DNA of 64,000 bases from an uncultured Oscillospiraceae bacterium (GTDB taxonomy: Bacteria; Bacillota; Clostridia; Oscillospirales; Oscillospiraceae). The translations under genes and the position numbers were made by a program. Of the stretch, positions 1 through 8,895 are shown piece after piece. Position 1 is the stretch's first letter, and every line of letters begins with the position of its first letter. The stretch covers positions 47,825-111,824 of the forward strand of contig CAKTVL010000003.1 of assembly GCA_934623575.1 (NCBI GenBank). The letters run 5' to 3'. The notes under the pieces are model-generated. The model was not told the DNA's origin and did not search any database. It was given only the letters and a program-made list of their open reading frames with translations.

Positions 1-1
1 G

Positions 2-1519
2 CTGATCCTGACCAACAAGTTCGGCATGAGCCAGACCTGGTCCGGCGTGATCATGGCCATGGACAACGTGCTGGCGCTGTTCCTGCTGCCGCTGTTCGGG
101 CACATCTCGGACAAGTGCACCCACCCCAAAGGACGGCGGACGCCCTTCATCGTGGTGGGCACGCTGGTGGCCGCCATCGCGCTGATCGCGCTGTCCTTTG
201 CGGACAACGCCCAGCTGAAGCGGCTGGACAAGGTGTCCGCCATCGACGACCCGGCGGCGCTGTCGGTGATCTATCAGGAGCAGAAGGACGCCACACTGCT
301 GTCCCCCAGCGGGGAGAGCTTTATCCTGGGTCACAAATTCACGGAGGCGGAGTTCACCGCCATCCGCAGCCAGACCGTCAACAGCGAGGGCAAGACCGTC
401 ACCGACCCGGCGTACACCAACTGCGTGGTGCCGGCGCGGCAGGCCTGCGCCCGGGACGTGGCGGCGGCGCACCCCGGCGCGCTGGCGGTGTTCGTGGCGC
501 TGCTGCTGATCATTCTGCTGAGCATGGCCACCTTCCGCTCCCCGGCGGTGGCGCTGATGCCGGACGTGACGCCCAAGCCCCTGCGGTCCAGGGCCAACGC
601 CGTCATCAACCTGATGGGCAGCGCCGGCGGCATCATCGTGCTGGCGCTGGGCATGGTGTTCGCCACGGCGTCGGTCAGCAACAGCATGATGAGCTACACC
701 GGCTATTTCGGCGTCATCGCGGCGCTGATGCTCTCGGCACTGGTGGTGTTCATGCTGACGGTGCGGGAGCCGGAGTGGGCCGCGGAGATGCAGGCGCAGT
801 CCGCGGCGGCGGGCATCACGGACGAGGCGGACGAGACGCCCGGCGGCGAGGGCCGCAGGCTGTCCGCCGACGAGGTGAAGAGCCTGCTGCTGATCCTGCT
901 GAGCATCGTGCTGTGGTTCTTCGGCTACAACGCCGTGACCAGCAAGTACTCGGTGTACGCCAGCAACATCCTGCACAAGGACTATAACCTGACGCTGATC
1001 ATCGCCCAGGCGGCGGCCATCGTGGCCTATCTGCCGGTGGGCTTCATCGCCGGGAAGATCGGGCGGAAAAAGACCATTCTGGCGGGCGTGGTGATGCTGA
1101 CCGCGGCCTTCGGCGTGGCAGGCTTCCTGACCGCCGACAGCCCCACTATGCTGATGAACGCCATGTTCGCCCTGGCGGGCATCGGCTGGGCCACCATCAA
1201 CGTGAACTCGTTCCCCATGGTGGTGGAGCTGGCCAACGGCAGCGACGTGGGCAAGTACACGGGCTTTTACTACACGGCGTCCATGGCGGCGCAGGTGGCC
1301 ACGCCCATGGTGTCCGGCCTGCTGATGGATAAATTCGGGATGCACGTGCTGTTCCCCTACGCGGCGGTGTTCACGACGCTGGCCTTTGTGACCATGCTGT
1401 TCGTGAAGCACGGCGACCGCAAGGACGCGCCGGTGAAGGGCATCCCAGCGGAGACGGACGCGGCGGAGAACGCCGCGGCGGACATCGACACAACGGTGGA
1501 GGAGTTGACGAACGAGTGA
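2..1519 (+). CDS. MFS transporter, sugar/cation symporter-like (5' end outside window)
   Basis: A multi-spanning membrane permease of the major facilitator superfamily. The frame is open from base 2, so the first ATG inside the window (26) is probably internal and the true start lies upstream. The loop after the second visible helix has the MFS motif A pattern (GHISDK...GRRTPF), and a second copy-like motif (GKIGRKK) follows the central loop, as expected for two six-helix halves. About 95 residues between the third and fourth helices form an unusually long extracytoplasmic insert. The C-terminal tail is acidic. The SDK/GRR signature resembles SLC45/GPH-type sugar symporters, but no substrate can be named. 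It overlaps the start of the following phosphodiesterase gene, so the two are probably co-transcribed. Confidence 0.8.
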   Translation: MILTNKFGMSQTWSGVIMAMDNVLALFLLPLFGHISDKCTHPKGRRTPFIVVGTLVAAIALIALSFADNAQLKRLDKVSAIDDPAALSVIYQEQKDATLLSPSGESFILGHKFTEAEFTAIRSQTVNSEGKTVTDPAYTNCVVPARQACARDVAAAHPGALAVFVALLLIILLSMATFRSPAVALMPDVTPKPLRSRANAVINLMGSAGGIIVLALGMVFATASVSNSMMSYTGYFGVIAALMLSALVVFMLTVREPEWAAEMQAQSAAAGITDEADETPGGEGRRLSADEVKSLLLILLSIVLWFFGYNAVTSKYSVYASNILHKDYNLTLIIAQAAAIVAYLPVGFIAGKIGRKKTILAGVVMLTAAFGVAGFLTADSPTMLMNAMFALAGIGWATINVNSFPMVVELANGSDVGKYTGFYYTASMAAQVATPMVSGLLMDKFGMHVLFPYAAVFTTLAFVTMLFVKHGDRKDAPVKGIPAETDAAENAAADIDTTVEELTNE

Positions 1520-2352
1520 TGAAAGCAATCCTTATTATCGTGATCGTATTGCTGGTGCTGTTCTGGCTGTATCTGCTGTGCCTGCGGTGCAGGCGCGGCC
1601 ATGCGGACTGGGCGCACTTCAGAAAGTGGCGCTATGCCCACCGGGGCCTGCACGACAGGGAGAAGGGCATCCCGGAGAACTCCATGGCTGCCTTCAAGCG
1701 GGCGGCGGCCAACGGCTTCGGCGCGGAGCTGGACGTACACCTGATGAAGGACGGCAGGCTGGCCGTGATCCACGACGCCAGCCTGCTGCGGACGGCGGGC
1801 GCGGAGGTGTTTATCGAGGACCTGACGGCGGAGGAGCTGGAAAATTACCGGCTGGAGGGCACGGAGCAGCGCATCCCCCTGCTGGAGGAGGTGCTGCCGC
1901 TGTTCACCGGCCGCGCGCCGGTGATCGTGGAGCTGAAGGCCGAGCGGGGCAACGCCGAGGCGCTGGCCGCGGCCACCTGTAAGATACTGGACAAGCACAA
2001 GGGCGAGTACTGCGTGGAGTCCTTCGACCCCCGGTGCCTGATGTGGCTGTGGCAGAACCGTCCGGACGTGATCCGGGGCCAGCTCAGCGAGAACTTCACC
2101 GCCCACGGCGACGCCCAGGACCTGCCGGGCGGCATCCGGTGGATATTGACCAACCTGCTGCTGAACGTGCGGACACGACCGGACTTCATCGCCTATCGGT
2201 TCGAGGACCGGGGCAACCTGTCGCTGAAGCTGTGCCGGAGTTTTTACAAGGTGCAGGAGGCCAGCTGGACCGTGCGGGACAAGGCCGTTATGGAGCAGGC
2301 GGAGGCGGCCGGGAATCTGGTCATCTTTGAAAATTTCGACCCCAGGGGGTAA
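1519..2352 (+). CDS. Membrane-anchored glycerophosphodiester phosphodiesterase
   Basis: Expected to hydrolyse glycerophosphodiesters to glycerol-3-phosphate and an alcohol. Residues 3-21 form one strongly hydrophobic helix, so the catalytic domain is probably tethered to the membrane. The GDPD signature is complete: AHRG near residue 35, PENS about 15 residues later, the E-D pair in GAELDVH, and HD in AVIHDASLL. The ATG at 1519 overlaps the stop of the MFS gene; a GTG at 1516 is an alternative. GGAGGAG at 1498-1504 serves either. The length (about 277 aa) is normal for the family. It is adjacent to rsmD/coaD with a 6-base gap. Confidence 0.85.
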   Translation: MKAILIIVIVLLVLFWLYLLCLRCRRGHADWAHFRKWRYAHRGLHDREKGIPENSMAAFKRAAANGFGAELDVHLMKDGRLAVIHDASLLRTAGAEVFIEDLTAEELENYRLEGTEQRIPLLEEVLPLFTGRAPVIVELKAERGNAEALAAATCKILDKHKGEYCVESFDPRCLMWLWQNRPDVIRGQLSENFTAHGDAQDLPGGIRWILTNLLLNVRTRPDFIAYRFEDRGNLSLKLCRSFYKVQEASWTVRDKAVMEQAEAAGNLVIFENFDPRG

Positions 2353-2358
2353 GAGCGT

Positions 2359-2916
2359 ATGCGAGTGATCACGGGAACTGCCAGAGGCAGGGTACTGAAG
2401 GAGCTGGAGGGGCTGGAGACCCGTCCCACCACCGGAAAGGTGAAGGAGAGCCTGTTCTCCATCATCCAGTTCGACATCGAGGGGCGCCGGGTGCTGGACA
2501 TGTTCGCCGGCACCGGGCAGCTGGGCATCGAGGCCCTGAGCCGCGGCGCGGCGGAGTGCGTGTTTATCGACCGACGGGCGGACGCGGTGAAGCTGATACA
2601 GGAGAATCTGGCGCTGTGCCGTCTGGCGGACCGGGCCAGGGTGCGGCAGGGTGACGCACTGCCCTATCTGCGCAGCGGAGAGAAGTTCGACATCGTGTTT
2701 CTGGACCCGCCCTACGCCAGTGGGCTGCTGCAGCAGGCGCTGACGGACATCGCGGCGTTTGACATTTGCCGCGCACATGGTATAATCATAGCGGAGAGCG
2801 CGGCGGACACGGTGCTGCCGGAGATGCCCGCGCCCTATGCCCTGTATCGGGAATACAAATACGGTAAGATCAAGCTGACGGTGTACCATCGCGGCGGAAA
2901 CGAGGAAGCGGAATGA
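2359..2916 (+). CDS. rsmD: 16S rRNA (guanine(966)-N(2))-methyltransferase RsmD
   Basis: SAM-dependent methylation of G966 in 16S rRNA. The 185-residue protein shows the RsmD N-terminus (RVITGTARGR...RPTTGKVKESLF), the SAM-binding motif I (VLDMFAGTGQLGIEALSRGA, about residues 46-65) and the DPPY catalytic motif of N6/N2 methyltransferases (FLDPPYAS, about residues 114-121). Its stop overlaps the coaD start by four bases (ATGA), a coupling that is common for rsmD-coaD in Firmicutes. Confidence 0.93.
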   Translation: MRVITGTARGRVLKELEGLETRPTTGKVKESLFSIIQFDIEGRRVLDMFAGTGQLGIEALSRGAAECVFIDRRADAVKLIQENLALCRLADRARVRQGDALPYLRSGEKFDIVFLDPPYASGLLQQALTDIAAFDICRAHGIIIAESAADTVLPEMPAPYALYREYKYGKIKLTVYHRGGNEEAE

Positions 2917-3392
2917 ATATCGCCATTTACCCCGGCAGCTTTGACCCCATCACCCTGGGCCACCTGGATATCATCCGGCGCGCTGCCCGGTGCTTCGACA
3001 AGGTGTGCGTGTGCGTGATGGTCAACTGCCAGAAGAAGCAGCCCATGTTCACGCCGGAGCGGCGGCTGGAGCTGATCCGCCAGTCCGTGGCGGATGTGCC
3101 CAACGTGGAGGTGGAGAACTGGAGCGGCCTGCTGGCGGACTTCGCCCGCGAAAAGGGCGCGCACATTCTGGTAAAGGGCGTGCGCAACTGCGCCGACTGG
3201 GAGCTGGAAAACCAGATGGCGCGCATCAACGCCGGCATCTGCCCCGGACTGGAGACGGTGCTGCTGCCCGCCAGCGCGGAGTACGAGCACTTTAGCTCCA
3301 CCATGGTGCGGGAGATGATCCGCTACCATCAGCCACTGGAAAAGTATGTACCGGCGCCGGTCGCCGAGGAATTGACGCGGCAGCAGGGGTGA
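2913..3392 (+). CDS. coaD: Phosphopantetheine adenylyltransferase CoaD
   Basis: Fourth step of coenzyme A synthesis: ATP plus 4'-phosphopantetheine gives dephospho-CoA. The protein is 159 residues, the usual bacterial length. The nucleotidyltransferase motif reads YPGSFDPITLGHLD (T/HxGH at residues 15-18), followed by the pantetheine-site KGVRNCADWELE and the C-terminal SSTMVREM signature. It is translationally coupled to rsmD. Confidence 0.95.
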   Translation: MNIAIYPGSFDPITLGHLDIIRRAARCFDKVCVCVMVNCQKKQPMFTPERRLELIRQSVADVPNVEVENWSGLLADFAREKGAHILVKGVRNCADWELENQMARINAGICPGLETVLLPASAEYEHFSSTMVREMIRYHQPLEKYVPAPVAEELTRQQG

Positions 3393-3432
3393 GCCTCCCG
3401 CCGCCGACAAAAAGAAAGGAACGGACTGCACC

Positions 3433-3963
3433 ATGGAAGAGAAAGATGTACAGCGCCTTCTGGATATGCTCTATGGCATGATCGACGAGGCAAAAAGCGT
3501 GGCCTTCAGCTCTGACAAATGTATCATCGTCCGGGACGAGGCGCTGGATCTGCTGGACGAGATCCGCGCCAAGCTGCCTCTGGAGCTGAAGAAGGCGCAG
3601 GAGCTGATCGCCGCCCGCAGCGAATATGTGGCCGGCGCAAAAAAAGAGGCGGAGAGCATGCTCCGTCAGGCGGAGCTGGACGCCCGCACCATCGTATCCG
3701 AGAGCGAGACGCTGCAGCTGGCGCGCCAGAAGAGCAGCGAGATCATCCGCCGCGCCGAGGATCGCAGCAAGGAGCTGTATCACGTGGCCAACACCTATAC
3801 CGAGGACGCGCTGCGCCGCACGGAGGAGGCCATCCAGGCCGCGCTGACCGAGGTGCAGGAGTCCCGCGCCCGGTTCCGCGCCGCCAGCAAGGAGCAGATG
3901 CAGGCACAGCGCCAGCAGCTGAACAGCTCTGCTGCGGAAAAAGGCGGCGACAGCCAGCAGTAA
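3433..3963 (+). CDS. Coiled-coil protein downstream of coaD, function unknown
   Basis: A 176-residue, highly charged, Ala/Glu/Arg-rich protein without signal peptide or membrane segment. Residues 50-165 are almost continuously helical with heptad-like spacing and resemble ATP-synthase b-subunit or DivIVA stalks. That similarity is compositional and does not show a shared function. Proteins of this type occur next to coaD in clostridia, where automatic annotation often calls them ATPase. The start ATG (3433) has an AAAGGA ribosome site 15 bases upstream. The ORF ends 120 bases before the terminator at 4086. Confidence 0.6.
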   Translation: MEEKDVQRLLDMLYGMIDEAKSVAFSSDKCIIVRDEALDLLDEIRAKLPLELKKAQELIAARSEYVAGAKKEAESMLRQAELDARTIVSESETLQLARQKSSEIIRRAEDRSKELYHVANTYTEDALRRTEEAIQAALTEVQESRARFRAASKEQMQAQRQQLNSSAAEKGGDSQQ

Positions 3964-4085
3964 ACCGGCGGCGCTTTTCCACCGGAAGGGCGGCGCGGGC
4001 TGTATACTTTGTGGAAAATCTATAAAAACTGCGTAAATTTTTCTCCGATTTCCACAATGCAGCATTATATTGTACAGTTGCAGAC

Positions 4086-4120
4086 CGGCAGACACAAAAT
4101 CTTGTGTCTGCCGTTTTTTT
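4086..4120 (+). terminator. Intrinsic terminator after the rsmD-coaD group
   Basis: A perfect 12-bp stem (CGGCAGACACAA at 4086-4097 with its complement at 4102-4113, 4-base loop) is followed directly by seven T residues. It separates the upstream operon from the dcw promoter. The rest of 3964-4352 holds no gene: a pyrimidine-rich leader, this terminator and the promoter region. Confidence 0.9.
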
Positions 4121-4221
4121 GCGCCTTTTGCTCTGGAACAGGTGTTTCAAATCCGGCGGAAAAACCGGCGAAGCCTGTGGAAAACTCCGGCTTTGCGGCG
4201 GTTGGTAGACATAATTTGCGC

Positions 4222-4276
4222 TTGCATTTCCATTATGGATTATGTATACTAACCTCATTAGTGGTGAATTGTGGGG
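4222..4276 (+). promoter_or_regulatory. dcw cluster promoter with candidate MraZ boxes
   Basis: TTGCAT at 4222-4227 and TATACT at 4245-4250 are spaced by 17 bases, a good sigma-A promoter. Just downstream, TGGTG (4262-4266) and TGGGG (4272-4276) lie ten bases apart, the TGGGN-N5-TGGGN arrangement bound by MraZ. Another TGGGG at 4293 lies off this spacing. MraZ autoregulation of its own operon is established in other bacteria; here it is inferred. Confidence 0.7.
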
Positions 4277-4352
4277 GCAATATCCACATTTGTGGGGAAG
4301 TGGCCCACGGTTTTCCGCCGGGGGACTATTTTTTTCGGAAGGAGGCGGCTCT

Positions 4353-4769
4353 ATGACCGGTCAATATGCACACAGCATCGACGCCAAGGGGCGCCTCTTT
4401 ATCCCCGCCGCCCTGCGCCGGGAGTTGGGGCAGACGTTCCATGTGACCATGGGACAGGATCACTGTCTGTCCGTCTACTCCGACGAGAGCTGGGCGGCCT
4501 TTATGGACAAGCTGAAGGCGCTGTCCTACAACGAGGTGAAGAAGCTCCGCGCGCTGTTTGCCTACGCCGCGGACTGCGAGCCGGACGCCCAGGGGCGCAT
4601 CCTGCTGCCCGCCAAGCTGCGGGAGTATGCGGGGCTGACACGGGACGTGGTGGTCATCGGCAGCTTCGACCGGGCGGAGATCTGGGATGCCGGGCGCTGG
4701 GCAGCGCTGGAGAGCGAGGCCTTTGACTCCGGCGAGCTGGAGAGCGCCATGGCGGAAATGGGGCTGTGA
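4353..4769 (+). CDS. mraZ: Transcriptional regulator / division protein MraZ
   Basis: First gene of the dcw cluster and a DNA-binding regulator of that operon. The 138-residue protein has the two tandem AbrB-like half-domains expected of MraZ, each with the D-x-G-R-h-h-h-P core: DAKGRLFIP at about 10-18 and DAQGRILLP at about 76-84. I chose ATG 4353 because it follows GGAAGGAGG and begins the conserved N-terminus (GQYAHSIDAKGR); the frame is open further upstream but that part is non-coding promoter. It overlaps rsmH by four bases. Confidence 0.95.
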   Translation: MTGQYAHSIDAKGRLFIPAALRRELGQTFHVTMGQDHCLSVYSDESWAAFMDKLKALSYNEVKKLRALFAYAADCEPDAQGRILLPAKLREYAGLTRDVVVIGSFDRAEIWDAGRWAALESEAFDSGELESAMAEMGL

Positions 4770-5716
4770 GCCGTATGTGTGAAAAGGACTACGGCCATGT
4801 GCCGGTGCTGCTGCACGAATGCCTGGACGCGCTGGCCATCCGGCCGGAGGGTATCTATGTGGACGGCACGCTGGGACGCGCCGGTCACTCGCTGGAGATC
4901 GTAAAGCGGCTGACCACCGGGCGGCTCATCGGCATCGACCGGGACGAGACGGCCATCGCCGCCGCGCAGGAGCGGCTGGCGGACTACGCGGACAGGGTCA
5001 CGCTTGTCCACAGCAATTTCGACCGCATCGGCGACATTCTCGCCGAATTGCACATAGACGGGGCGGACGGCATGCTGTTCGACCTGGGTGTGTCGTCCCC
5101 GCAGCTGGACGATGCGGAGCGGGGCTTCAGCTATATGCACGACGCGCCGCTGGACATGCGAATGGATCGCTCCGCGTACCTCACCGCCCGCGAGGTGGTG
5201 AACGGCTGGAGCTACGAGGAGCTGCGGCGCATTCTGTTTGAGTACGGCGAGGAGCGCTACGCCCCCGCCATCGCAAGACGCATCGTGCAGACGCGGGAGC
5301 AGCGCCCCATCGAGACGACGCTGGAGCTGGTGGAGGTCATCAAGTCCGCCATGCCCCCGGCAGCGCTGCGGGAAAAGCAGCACCCGGCCAAGCGGAGCTT
5401 TCAGGCCATACGCATCGCCGTCAACGGCGAGCTGGACGCCCTGCCGCCCATGCTGGAGGCCGCCACGGCGCACCTGAACCGGGGCGGGCGGCTGGCGGTG
5501 ATCTCCTTCCACTCGCTGGAGGACCGGATCATCAAGAAAACCCTGCAGGAGCTGGCCACCGGCTGCACCTGCCCGCCGGAATTCCCGGTGTGCGTGTGCG
5601 GCAAGAAGCCCAAGCTGAAGCTGGTGAGCCGCAAGCCCATCGTGGCGGACGAAGCAGAATTGGAGCGCAACCCCCGCGCCCGGAGCGCCAAGCTGCGGGT
5701 GGCGGAGAAGGTATAA
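4766..5716 (+). CDS. rsmH: 16S rRNA (cytosine(1402)-N(4))-methyltransferase RsmH
   Basis: Methylates C1402 in the 16S rRNA decoding centre. The protein is 316 residues (normal), with HVPVLLHEC near the N-terminus, the SAM loop DGTLGRAGHS (about 33-42; the family usually has GG where this has GR), DLGVSSPQLDDAERGFS and the C-terminal PKLKLVSRKPI...NPRARSAKLR signature. The start is GTG 4766, overlapping the mraZ stop; ATG 4775 is an alternative. Confidence 0.95.
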   Translation: MSRMCEKDYGHVPVLLHECLDALAIRPEGIYVDGTLGRAGHSLEIVKRLTTGRLIGIDRDETAIAAAQERLADYADRVTLVHSNFDRIGDILAELHIDGADGMLFDLGVSSPQLDDAERGFSYMHDAPLDMRMDRSAYLTAREVVNGWSYEELRRILFEYGEERYAPAIARRIVQTREQRPIETTLELVEVIKSAMPPAALREKQHPAKRSFQAIRIAVNGELDALPPMLEAATAHLNRGGRLAVISFHSLEDRIIKKTLQELATGCTCPPEFPVCVCGKKPKLKLVSRKPIVADEAELERNPRARSAKLRVAEKV

Positions 5717-5853
5717 GACACCGGATAGCGTCTGCGGCGAGATATTTTTCGCCGGGACGAGGCGCAGGCGCGCTGGAATACTTTGTGTATTTCAAGCGCA
5801 TGCAACGGAGTATCGGCGGAAAAGAGCCGCCGCAGGGAAAGGAGGGAGTTTTT

Positions 5854-6396
5854 ATGGCAAGTTATAAGCACAACGGCACCTACGGCAGTCTGGCCTACGA
5901 TCTGGACGCGCTGGCGCGGGAAAAGCAGTTGGACGACGCCGGGAAGCTCCCTCAGAAAAAGACGCGGCCGGCACAGCCGGAGGTGCAGCCGGTACAGCGG
6001 CGGCAGACGGCGGCCAGGGCCGCGGTGCGCCCCTCCCCTGCCCTGGCGCTGGGAACGGTGCTGGTGGTGGGCATGGTGATCGCGCTGATGCTGTGCTATG
6101 TGAAGCTGACGGGCATTTCGGACAGCGTGTCCTCCATCAAGCGGGAGATCTCGGCGCTGGAGGAGGAGCATGTGGCGCTGCTGACGGAATATGAGCGGAC
6201 CTTCGATTTGGCCACGGTAAAGGCGGCGGCGGAGGAGGCCGGGATGTCCAAGCCCAGCAGCGGGCAGATCGAGTACATCGACCTGTCCGGGGCGGACAGC
6301 GTGGAGGTATATGCAGCGGGCGGCGCGGCGGTGCTGGACGACTTTGTGGGCAAGGCCGAGGAGCTGTGGGCATATATTGTGGAATATTTCCGGTAA
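5854..6396 (+). CDS. FtsL/DivIC-like septum formation protein
   Basis: A 180-residue bitopic protein: a basic, proline-rich cytoplasmic stretch (1-60), one transmembrane helix (about 61-83), then a short coiled coil (85-112) and the FtsL-like extracellular segment DLATVKAAAEEAGM with a following QIEYI. Position between rsmH and the penicillin-binding protein is the standard FtsL slot. FtsL sequences are very divergent, so the assignment rests on topology and synteny. The start ATG 5854 follows AAAGGAGGGA. It probably works with FtsQ/DivIB encoded at 15308. Confidence 0.8.
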   Translation: MASYKHNGTYGSLAYDLDALAREKQLDDAGKLPQKKTRPAQPEVQPVQRRQTAARAAVRPSPALALGTVLVVGMVIALMLCYVKLTGISDSVSSIKREISALEEEHVALLTEYERTFDLATVKAAAEEAGMSKPSSGQIEYIDLSGADSVEVYAAGGAAVLDDFVGKAEELWAYIVEYFR

Positions 6397-6528
6397 GGGA
6401 CAATATAGTGTAAGCGCAGGGAGTAAGAAGGCGACTTCTTGCTCCTTGCTTGGCCTATAAGAGGGGGCGGACACAGGGCGCCGCCCCGGAAAAAAAACAG
6501 TTTTTTACGGCGAAACAGGAGGCTCAGC

Positions 6529-8793
6529 GTGGCAGAAAAGCGGAATCCGGAGCGAAAAAATGAGAACATACGGCGGGCCAACCGGGTGATACAGACCCGG
6601 TCCTTCGTGCTGATGATCCTGATGGGCGTGGTGATGTTCGCGCTGCTGTTCTTCCGGCTGTTCGACCTGCAGATCACACAGCATGAGGAGCTGCAGAGCA
6701 AGGCAGTGAGCCAGCAGACCCGGCGGACGGTGGTCACGGCCTCCCGGGGCACCATCTACGACGCGGCGGGAAACATTCTGGCCATCTCCTCCAGCGCGGA
6801 GACCATCATCCTCTCGCCGCTGGAGATCGACAACGCGGTGAACGACAAGGAGAAGCCGGTGAGCTGGACCAAGGACTCGCTGGCGGCGGGTCTGGCGGAG
6901 ATCCTGGGCAAGGAGCCGTCGGCCATCCGCAAGCGGATGGACAACGTCAAGTCCCAGTACGAGGTCATCCAGCTGCGGGCGGACGAGGACGTGGCCGCCA
7001 AGGTGCGGGAATATGTGGATGAAAACGACATCGTGGGCGTGCACTTGGTGGCGGACACCAAGCGCTACTACCCCTACGGGTCGCTGGCGGCCCAGGTCAT
7101 CGGCTTCGTGGGCGACGACAACACGGGCCTGTACGGGCTGGAGGCCTATTACGAAAAAGAGCTGGAGGGCCAGAGCGGCCTGGTGATCTCCGCCAAGGAC
7201 CAGGCGGAGAATGACATGCTGTACACCTACGAGCAGTACTTTGCCGCCAAAAACGGCGGCGACCTGACGCTGACCCTGGACACCACCATCCAGTACTATC
7301 TGGAAAAGGGCATGGAGGCCATGATCGACAAGTTCTCCGCCGCCAACGGCGCCAGCGGCATCGTCATGGACGTGAACACCGGCGGCATACTGGCCATGGC
7401 GTCCTATCCCAACTATGACCTGAACGATTTCCTGACGGTCAGCGACCCGGCGCTGCTCTCCCGCATCAGCGATGAGGAGGGCGGGTTCAAGCTGTCCGAC
7501 GCGCAGCTGACCCAGTGGCGCAATAAGGCGCTGAACGACACCTATGAGCCGGGCTCCACCTTCAAGATCCTGACGCTGTCCGCGGCGTTGGAGGAGGGCG
7601 TGGTGGATAAGACCACCACCGTCAACTGCGGCGGCAGCGTGAGCATCTCCGGCTACACCATCCACTGCTCCAACAAGAACGGCCACGGGCTGCAGACGCT
7701 GATGCAGTCGGTGGGGAACTCCTGCAACCCGGCGTTCATCAACTACGGACTGCGGATCGGCAACGAGAAATTCTACGAATACATGCGCTCCTTCGGGCTG
7801 ATGAACACCACGGGCATCGACCTGGGCGGCGAGGCGGTGGGCGTGTTCGCCGCGGATAACAGCTTCACCCAGCTGGATCTGGCCTGCTACGCCTTTGGCC
7901 AGAACTTCACCGTGACGCCGCTGACGCTGATCTCGGCCCAGGCGGCCTGCGTCAACGGCGGGTACCTGCACACGCCGTATCTGGTGGAGCGCATCACCGA
8001 CAGCGACGGCAATGTGACCTATCGCCACGACAGCACGCCGGTGCGGCAGGTCATCAGCGAGCAGACCTCCGCCACGGTGCGGGAGTGCCTGGAGTATGTT
8101 GTCTCCAGCGGCACCGGCAAGAACGGGCAGGTGGCGGGCTACCGCATCGGCGGCAAGACCGGCACGGCGGATAAGGGCCAGAGCGGCGACGTGGTGGTGT
8201 CCTTCCTGTGCTTTGCGCCGGCGGACGACCCCCAGGTGATCATGCTCATCACCATGGACACCCCCAGCCGCGCCACGGGCACCTATGTCTCCGGCGGCAA
8301 CATGGTGGCCCCCACGGCCAGCTCCGTGATGGCGGAGATCCTGCCCTATCTGGGCATCGAGCCCAGCTACTCCGCCGAGGAGCTGCTGGGCATGGACACC
8401 ACGGTGCCCAATGTCATCGGGCTGACGGTGGACCAGGCCAAGGAGAAGCTGAAGGATCGGGCGCTGAGCTACAAGATCGTGGGTGACGGAGCCACCATCA
8501 CCGACCAGACACCGGCGGGCGGCGCCATCATCCCCGGCAAGTCCAGCGTTATCCTCTACGCCAACGCGGAGAAGCCCACGGACAAGTGCGTGGTGCCCCA
8601 CCTTATCGGCAAGACGCCTTCCGAGGCCAACACCTCTGCCACGGCGGCGGGGCTGCTGATCCGGTTCTCCGGCACCACCGGCAGTGAGTCCAGCTCTATC
8701 CGGGTGCTGAGCCAGTCCATCGACGAGGGCACGGAGGTGGACGCCGGCACGGTGATCACCGTGCAGCTGGGCGACACGTCCGTGACGGACTGA
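6529..8793 (+). CDS. Class B penicillin-binding protein with two PASTA domains (FtsI/SpoVD type)
   Basis: Septal or sporulation transpeptidase. The GTG start at 6529 after AACAGGAGG gives 754 residues. Layout: short basic tail, one TM helix (about 27-46), PBP dimer domain, transpeptidase domain with all three motifs (STFK with Ser343 and Lys346; SCN at 398-400; KTG at 543-545), then two PASTA repeats (about 625-680 and 683-750, each starting VPxhIG). PASTA domains in the dcw cluster are typical of Firmicutes PBP2x and SpoVD. The sequence alone does not tell whether vegetative division or the spore cortex is its main job. Confidence 0.92.
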   Translation: MAEKRNPERKNENIRRANRVIQTRSFVLMILMGVVMFALLFFRLFDLQITQHEELQSKAVSQQTRRTVVTASRGTIYDAAGNILAISSSAETIILSPLEIDNAVNDKEKPVSWTKDSLAAGLAEILGKEPSAIRKRMDNVKSQYEVIQLRADEDVAAKVREYVDENDIVGVHLVADTKRYYPYGSLAAQVIGFVGDDNTGLYGLEAYYEKELEGQSGLVISAKDQAENDMLYTYEQYFAAKNGGDLTLTLDTTIQYYLEKGMEAMIDKFSAANGASGIVMDVNTGGILAMASYPNYDLNDFLTVSDPALLSRISDEEGGFKLSDAQLTQWRNKALNDTYEPGSTFKILTLSAALEEGVVDKTTTVNCGGSVSISGYTIHCSNKNGHGLQTLMQSVGNSCNPAFINYGLRIGNEKFYEYMRSFGLMNTTGIDLGGEAVGVFAADNSFTQLDLACYAFGQNFTVTPLTLISAQAACVNGGYLHTPYLVERITDSDGNVTYRHDSTPVRQVISEQTSATVRECLEYVVSSGTGKNGQVAGYRIGGKTGTADKGQSGDVVVSFLCFAPADDPQVIMLITMDTPSRATGTYVSGGNMVAPTASSVMAEILPYLGIEPSYSAEELLGMDTTVPNVIGLTVDQAKEKLKDRALSYKIVGDGATITDQTPAGGAIIPGKSSVILYANAEKPTDKCVVPHLIGKTPSEANTSATAAGLLIRFSGTTGSESSSIRVLSQSIDEGTEVDAGTVITVQLGDTSVTD

Positions 8794-8831
8794 CACCACA
8801 CGTTTTGCGCCCAACAGGGCACGCCGTTCCC

Positions 8832-8860
8832 TTTTGCGGAGCGGCGATGCGTGGTATAAT
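8832..8860 (+). promoter_or_regulatory. Internal promoter before murE (extended -10)
   Basis: A perfect TATAAT (8855-8860) is preceded by TGG, giving an extended -10. The -35 region (TTTTGC at 8832-8837, 17-base spacing) is weak. The site lies in the 100-base gap between the PBP gene and murE, so the murein-precursor genes may be transcribed independently of mraZ. Confidence 0.65.
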
Positions 8861-8895
8861 AGCATTTACTGAATAAATGCAAAGGAGAGTTGACC

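Noticed and set aside
1357..2889. A 510-codon minus-strand ORF opposite the MFS, GDPD and rsmD genes
   Set aside because: Complement shadow: His/Gln/Leu/Arg-rich without motifs, and the plus-strand genes are clear.
6450..6528. Hairpin GGGGCGG/CCGCCCC as a terminator between ftsL and the PBP gene
   Set aside because: It is followed by A residues on the plus strand, not T, so it is not an intrinsic terminator in the direction of transcription.
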